From: Timema cristinae
Lineage: Eukaryota > Arthropoda > Insecta > Phasmatodea > Timematidae
Reading direction: 5' to 3'
Assembly: GCA_039000515.1 (NCBI GenBank)
Contig: JBCFYV010000012.1
Span: forward strand, 129,652,652-129,716,651
Length of the DNA stretch: 64,000 nt
The translations under genes and the position numbers were made by a program. Below are positions 58,016 through 64,000 of the stretch, one piece after another. The notes under the pieces were generated by a model, which saw only the letters and a list, made by a program, of their open reading frames with translations, had not been told where the DNA came from and did not search any database. Positions within the stretch are counted from its first letter, which is position 1, and every line of letters begins with the position of its first letter.

Positions 58016-59682
58016 ACCGCAAATACTCTCACCTATTTTTATCTTACTAAATACTCGTCAGATTTGTGAAAAAGACAAATAGGGCTATACATTGCTGTAG
58101 AAACGATACCCAAAGATAATATTTACAATAAGATACACTGTTACTCACTTAGGCCTACTCTATGGCATGAGGAACTAGGAACACTGCAGCAGAAAAATTG
58201 AGAAATATCTTTGTCCGTCAAGGAGCATAAAAATCAAATTCATCTTCAAGCATCTCAATTAACAAGTATATTATATTCGCTTATAGCTCAGAAATTATTA
58301 GTTTTTTAAAAGTATATTTCAAATAAAATATTTTCTCTTTGATAGTACTACAATTTTACAACGAAAAGTTATTTTGTCTCTCAACTAGTTGCGAAGAAAT
58401 GATGAAAATTGGAAATTTTCCCATTTTTTAAGTAGGCCCTGCCCTCAAAGTCATGTCCTGAGAAAATAAGAGTGCCCATTTTGTTTATTATCACAAACAA
58501 TGTCCATATATAAAATGTAATAAAAATCTTAGAGGGAGTTTTGAGAAAATCGATCTTTTCTCTTTTTGGCCTTCAGATTTAGGGTTAGATATCTTATTCC
58601 AAAAACCCTCAGGGGCACTTTATGAAAGCCCCAGATATAAGGTTTTAGACAAATCAGTAAAATAATTTTGGCTCCAGTCCGAGGTACGGACAGACAGACA
58701 GACAGATGGTATTTGTTTCAGGGGGTGATGAAGCGCCGACATTTATCAAAACCTCGAGCTTGATTATTTTTAACGCTCACAATACTTTCTCTCCAAGTGT
58801 CGAGAGTAAATAAAAATCACTACTTGTAATTTTTGGCCTGGCCCCACCAAAAACAAATATGACGCACCGCCTGGTAGAATGGGAGACATGTTGAGGAAGC
58901 GAGAGCTAGAACTCGGCCTTTCAAATTATAAATAAAACATTCTATGTGAAAATATAACCTACCTCACTGTCGAACATCTAGAACATTATCTAGAGATTAA
59001 CAGCACGTGACCCGCTTCAGGGGTCAAATAGTCTAAGGTGTAACTCTAGCAGTAGATTGGGGAGATCAAAATTCAAATCTCGTCTGGTTACTAAAGGTTT
59101 TTACTAATGATTTTCCACTCTCACTCCACGCAAATGCAGCTACACTTCCTCTAAATTGCACCTTCCAAACGCCTAACATACTATCGTAATTAGTACAACA
59201 TAGCCTGAGAGGTGGAGTGGTGAGACCGCTCAACGTGAGTTGTGTGTCGGCAGTAAAATATTAGGAAGTGGGATCAGTTCTACCTTGCCTATTGCCTATT
59301 GCCTATTGCCTATTGTGGGGCCTAGATCGCATATTTTCCTGCCTAGTTTAAACATGTAATCCGCCCCTACTTATAAGAATCAAAGGTTTGAAGCCGTTCA
59401 AACTCACCGTGAACACGGGAATAACGAACATTTCTCCAAATTAGAGTTTCTTTTGGTCAAATAAAGAGCTTGCACGGTAAATGTTTGGACCACAATAAGA
59501 GCTAGCTGCACATTTGATACATATTAGCAACGCCGACTCCGGGTCTTAGGGCTGTGACGTCATCAGCTTACCTCCAGCCTGAGAGCGAGTCTAGAACAAG
59601 GTGTGTAGACCTACATTTCATATCAGATCAGTTGTTAATATAATTTACTGTCGGTGTATGTCATTAGAACTTGCCATTAGCA
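58016..59682. other. spacer with dispersed GACA-associated element, copy 2
   Basis: The element occupies about 58655-58815: (GACA)n, then tcagggggtgatgaa, gacatttatcaaaa and ctctccaagtgtcgagagta. A short (TATTGCC)n run lies at 59287-59316. The rest is unannotated. Confidence 0.5.
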
Positions 59683-62278
59683 TTCCTCCAGGTGAGGAGA
59701 TAAACCACATTCCTCCAAGTGAAGAGATAGACCACATTCCTCCAGGTGAGGAGATAGACCACATTCCTCCAGGTGAGGAGATAGACACATTCCTCCAGGT
59801 GAGGAGATAGACCACATTCCTCCAGGTGAGGAGATAGATCACATTCCTCCAGGTGAGGAGATAAACCACATTCCTACAAGGTGAAGAGATTAGACACATT
59901 CCTCCAGGTGAGGAGATAGACCACATTCCTCCAGGTGAGGAGATTGACACATTCCTCCAGGTGAGGAGATAGACCACATTCCTCCAAGTGAAGAGATAGA
60001 CCACATTCCTCCAGGTGAGGAGATAGACCACATTCCTCCAGTGAGGAGATAGACCGCATTCCTCCAGGTGAGGAGATAGACCACATTCCTCCAGGTGAGG
60101 AGATAGACCACATTCCTCCAGGTGAGGAGATAGACACATTCCTCCAGGTGAGGAGATAAACCACATTCCTACAAGTGAAGAGATAGACCACATTCCTCCA
60201 GGTGAGGAGATAGACCACATTCCTCCAGGTGAGGAGATTGACACATTCCTCCAGGTGAGGAGATAGACCACATTCCTCAGGTGAGGAGATAGACCACATT
60301 CCTCCAGGTGAGGAGATAGACCACATTCCTCCAGGTGAGGAGATTGACACATTCCTCCAGGTGAGGAGATAGACCGCATTCCTCCAGTGAAGAGATAGAC
60401 CACATTCCTCCAGGTGAGGAGATAGACCACATTCCTCCAGGTGAGGAGATAGACCACATTCCTCCAGGTGAGGAGATAGACCACATTCCTCCAGGTGAGG
60501 AGATAGACCACATTCCTCCAGGTGAGGAGATAGACCACATTCCTCCAGGTGAGGAGATAGACCACATTCCTCCAGGTGAGGAGATAGACCGCATTCCTCC
60601 AAGTGAAGAGATAGACCACATTCCTCCAGGTGAGGAGATAGACCACATTCCTCCAGGTGAGGAGATAGACCACATTCCTCCAGGTGAGGAGATAGACCAC
60701 ATTCCTCCAGGTGAGGAGATAGACCACATTCCTCCAGGTGAGGAGATAGACCACATTCCTCCAGGTGAGGAGATAGACCACATTCCTCCAGGTGAGGAGA
60801 TAGACCACATTCCTCCAGGTGAGGAGATAGACCACATTCCTCCAGGTGAGGAGATGACACATTCCTCCAGGTGAGAGATAGACCACATTCCTCCAAGTGA
60901 AGGAGATAGACCACATTCCTCCAGGTGAGGAGATAGACCACATTCCTCCAGGTGAGGAGATAGACCACATTCCTCCAGGTGAGGAGATAGACCACATTCC
61001 TCCAGGTGAGGAGATAGACCCATTCCTCCAAGTGAGGAGATAGACCACATTCCTCAAGGTGAGGAGATTGACACATTCCTCCAGTGAGGAGATAAACCAC
61101 ATTCCTCCAGGTGAGGAGATAGACCACATTCCTCCAGGTGAGGAGATAGACCACATTCCTACAGGTGAGGAGATAGACCGCATTCCTCCAAGTGAAGAGA
61201 TAGACCACATTCCTCAAGGTGAGGAGATTGACACATTCCTCCAGTGAGGAGATAGACCACATTCCTCCAGGTGAGGAGATAGACCGCATTCCTCCAAGTG
61301 AAGGATAGACCACATTCCTCCAGTGAGGAGATAGACCACATTCCTCCAGGTGAGGAGATTGACACATTCCTCCAGGTGAGGAGATAGACACATCTCAAGG
61401 TGGTGACACATTCCTAAGTGAGGAGATTGACACATTCCTCCAAGTGAGGAGATAGACCACATTCCTCCAGGTGAGGAGATAGACCGCATTCCTCCAGGTG
61501 AGGAGATAGACCACATTCCTCCAGGTGAGGAGATTGACACATTCCTCCAGGTGAGGAGATAGACCACATTCCTCCAGGTGAGGAGATTAGACCACATTCC
61601 TCCAGGTGAGGAGATGACACATTCCTCCAGGTGAGGAGATAGACCACATTCCTCCAAGGTGAGGAGATAGACCGCATTCCTCCAAGTGAAGAGATTAGAC
61701 CACATTCCTCCAGGTGAGGAGATTGACACATTCCTCCAGGTGAGGAGATAGACCACATTCCTCCAGTTGAGGAGATAGACCGCATTCCTCCAAGTGAAGA
61801 GATAGACCACATTCCTCCAGGTGAGGAGATAGACCCATTCCTCCAGGTGAGGAGATTAGACACATTCCTCCAGGTGAGGAGATAGACCACATTCCTCCAG
61901 GTGAGGAGATAGACCACATTCCTCCAGTGAAGAGATAGACCACATTCCTCCAGGTGAGGAGATAGACCACATTCCTACCAGGTGAGAGATAGACCACATT
62001 CCTCCGGTGAGGAATAGACCCATTCCTCAGGTGAGGAGATAGACCACATTCCTCCAGGTGAGGAGATAGACCACATTCCTCCAGGTGAGGAGATAGACCA
62101 CATTCCTCCAGGTGAGGAGATAGACCACATTACTCCAGGTGAGGAGATAGACCACATTCCTCCAGGTGAGGAGATAGACCACATTCCTCCAGGTGAGGAG
62201 ATTGACACATTCCTCCAGGTGAGGAGATTGACACATTCCTCCAGGTGAGGAGATAGACCACATTCCTCCAGGTGAAGA
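59683..62278. repeat. 27-bp minisatellite, about 2.6 kb
   Basis: About 95 copies of a unit containing attcctccaggtgaggagat followed by agaccac. Some copies are shortened (gacacattcctcc) or lack single bases. Being nine codons long, it yields open frames over 500 codons on the minus strand and an IPPGEEIDH repeat on the plus strand; none looks like a gene. Every unit contains CCAG|GTGAG, a near-perfect 5' splice-site consensus. Confidence 0.97.
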
Positions 62279-62774
62279 CAGTAAACTGTGCTAAAAGCTG
62301 GTCATATATTACTGCCCTTCCCTTGATTTACAATCAACATCCTACTAACTCTTCATTTAGCAAATCTTGGCTTGGTTTTCCTCTCATCGGGAGTCCAGTC
62401 TAGAGGAACATCTTGGACTAATTGACCACGACAGTTACTGTAAAAGAGAATAGGACTGGATGTGTATCTTCCAACAGGCACTCCCTCCCAAGCCTCCATC
62501 AACAAAAGAAATGTCCCACATGCAAACTGTGAGACGGTGCTTCATAAATGGCTTCATTGGACGCGTGTCCACAGGTAATTACACACACTAGCACTCACCA
62601 GTTGATGAGACAGTTTCCCCTCCCGCCGCACAGCGCCACTAGTCCCTCAATGGAGGGTGGTTTAACAATGGGGCAGTTCCCGGCCATTAGAGGTGGAGGG
62701 GAGGAAACCTTGAGGGGTGCTCTTTGGAATGGGGTTGATGGCAGTCGGGGATTTCCTAGCGCTCCACTGAGACA
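62279..62774. other. unannotated spacer
   Basis: More GC-rich than the rest, with a 79-codon frame lacking homology. It may be upstream sequence of the gene at 63080. Confidence 0.4.
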
Positions 62775-62900
62775 GGGAGCGTGGTGAGGACCAAGGGTGG
62801 TGCGGACCAAGTGTGGTGCGGACAAAGTGTGGTGAGACTAAGTGTGGTGAGGACAAAGTGTGGTGAGAACTAAGTGTGGTGCGGACCAAGTGTGGTGAGC
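62775..62900. repeat. 16-bp minisatellite
   Basis: About seven copies of gtggtgcggaccaagt-type units. It ends 180 bases upstream of the ATG at 63080. Confidence 0.85.
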
Positions 62901-63079
62901 TGACAGCCATAGCCAAGATCTGCTCTGTTAACAATGATACCGCGGATGATGTATTTTTGAAACTATTTAGAAACTGAGATCTACACTATTAAAGAAGTGT
63001 TTAAAACGATATAAAGTGGATGGTAATGTGCATTAAAGTCTATCTTAATGACTATTACAACACATCATTCAAGGACAAA

Positions 63080-63448
63080 ATGTCAAGGTCATTCTTGGTG
63101 GACTCCATCATCAACAATACTTGCAATGAAGCAACTGTACCACCAATACACCCCTCAGCCTGTCATTCACAACTGAGCAACTATCTCTTCCAACTGGGAC
63201 TGACACCCCCTCAGTTACCTCCCCTCTTCTCACAAACACACTTTGATCCCAAGAAAATATCGGGTCCTCCTTCATTGGGACTTCCTGGCGTGAGACATCC
63301 ACTATTCTGCAACATCACGCTTAGTCCTGGAGGATTCTCGACAGTCCAAAGTCAAGGTCGTGGTCGAGTGGTGAGGCCCATTCCGGTGTCTTCAGCGTCG
63401 TCCGGCGTCTTGCGCTTGGCGTCCAGACCCCTCAGCTGCGGCCCTTAA
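63080..63448 (+). CDS. possible first exon of a Gsx/ind-type ParaHox gene
   Basis: ATG at 63080 in a good context (acaaaATGt) opens MSRSFLVDSIINN. The N-terminal motif M-(S/P)-R-S-F-x-V-D-S-L/I-I is the hallmark start of GSX/ind homeodomain proteins, neural patterning transcription factors. The following residues are Pro/Leu-rich (SNYLFQLGLTPPQLPPLF), as in the variable N-terminal region of this family. No homeodomain is present here; it would lie in a later exon. The frame stays open to TAA at 63446, but a donor-like gtgaga at 63290 could end the exon earlier. A TATAAAG at 63010-63016 lies upstream without a matching initiator. The assignment rests on about ten residues. Confidence 0.4.
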   Translation: MSRSFLVDSIINNTCNEATVPPIHPSACHSQLSNYLFQLGLTPPQLPPLFSQTHFDPKKISGPPSLGLPGVRHPLFCNITLSPGGFSTVQSQGRGRVVRPIPVSSASSGVLRLASRPLSCGP

Positions 63449-63463
63449 CTGAGGATCCCGCGT

Positions 63464-64000
63464 CAGGTTTGTTAGAGTACAAGTGTGTTAGTGTTTGTAA
63501 AGCTAGTAGATAATATAGTAACACAGGTTTGTTAGAGTACAAGTGTGTTAGTGTTTGTAAAGCTAGTAGATAATATTAGTAACACAGGTTTGTTAGAGTA
63601 CAAGTGTGTTAGTGTTTGTAAGGCCAGTAGAAAATACAAGTAACACAGGTTTGTTAGAGTACAAGTGTGTTAGTGTTTGTAAAGCTAGTAGATAATATTA
63701 GTAACACAGGTTTGTTAGAGTACAAGTGTGTTAGTGTTTGTAAAGCTAGTAGATAATATTAGTAACACAGGTTTGTTAGAGTACAAGTGTGTTAGTGTTT
63801 GTAAGGCCAGTAGAAAATAACTGTAACACAGGTTTGTTAGAGTAAAAGTGTGTTAGTGTTTGTAAGCTAGTAGATAATATTAGTAACACAGGTTTGTTAG
63901 AGTACAAGTGTGTTAGTGTTTGTAAAGCTAGTAGATAATACTAGTAACACAGGTTTGTTAGAGTACAAGTGTGTTAGTGTTTGAAAGGCCAGTAGATAAT
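63464..64000. repeat. 61-bp minisatellite running off the window
   Basis: About nine copies of a unit containing acaggtttgttagagtacaa followed by gtgtgttagtgtttgtaaag, with an aggccagtagaaaata variant in every third or fourth copy. It starts just after the possible Gsx exon, so it would be intronic. Confidence 0.95.

Noticed and set aside
59645..61391. Minus-strand open frames of 505-521 codons, and several shorter ones up to 62263
   Set aside because: They follow the 27-bp repeat (nine codons per unit) in every frame; this is periodicity without a gene.
59683..62278. CRISPR-like array
   Set aside because: Units are contiguous without unique spacers, and the genome is eukaryotic.

Overview
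This is a window of invertebrate nuclear genome, most likely an arthropod and plausibly a decapod crustacean. Grounds: intron-containing exons, arthropod-type core promoters (TATA box plus TCAKTY initiator), LINE types familiar from crustacean genomes, and an unusually heavy load of minisatellites. The species cannot be named from the sequence. One 100-base run of N marks an assembly gap at 40993-41092.

Layout. 1-2.9 kb: CT-rich minisatellites and a minus-strand LINE remnant. 3.7-5.05 kb: a 46-bp minisatellite abutting a truncated Ty3/gypsy element (LTR, tRNA-Leu primer site, gag). 5.05-14.96 kb: a decayed Polinton/Maverick, all genes on the minus strand: DNA polymerase B, packaging ATPase, two small virion-type proteins, integrase with chromodomain, minor capsid protein, a small basic protein and the double-jelly-roll major capsid protein. 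16.1-16.8 kb: an unrecognised three-exon gene with its own TATA/Inr promoter and a 120-bp upstream duplication. 17.1-18.1 kb: a 232-bp tandem repeat with a tRNA-like B box. 20.3-20.6 kb: a second array of the 46/47-bp minisatellite. 21.0-27.5 kb: two exons of a host SRCR plus C-type-lectin gene (plus strand), whose 5.9-kb intron holds a pogo/Tigger transposase remnant that is itself split by a 729-bp inverted-repeat element. 28.3-41 kb: a transposon graveyard: an R1/I-like LINE 3' end, hAT fragments, a nearly intact 2.6-kb hAT-Charlie/Buster element with 8-bp target duplications, a piggyBac 5' end and an unclassified transposase family. 41-62.3 kb: mostly non-coding DNA with large minisatellites (30, 28, 37, ~73 and 27 bp). 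63.1 kb: a possible first exon of a Gsx/ind-type ParaHox gene, followed by a 61-bp array that runs off the window.

How the parts relate. The Polinton genes from the ATPase leftwards are packed end to end, with ATGA or TAATG stop/start overlaps, which suggests one or a few polycistronic viral transcripts. The ATPase, the following small gene and the unknown 16.7-kb gene all have a TATA box exactly 32 nt upstream of a TCAKTY initiator A. Every Polinton gene but one small one carries stops or frameshifts, so the copy is dead. The neighbouring hAT reading frame runs 1.8 kb without a frameshift, so the Polinton damage is probably real decay and not only base-calling error. Host coding content is sparse: the SRCR/CTLD exons, the possible Gsx exon and one possible exon near 46.5 kb.
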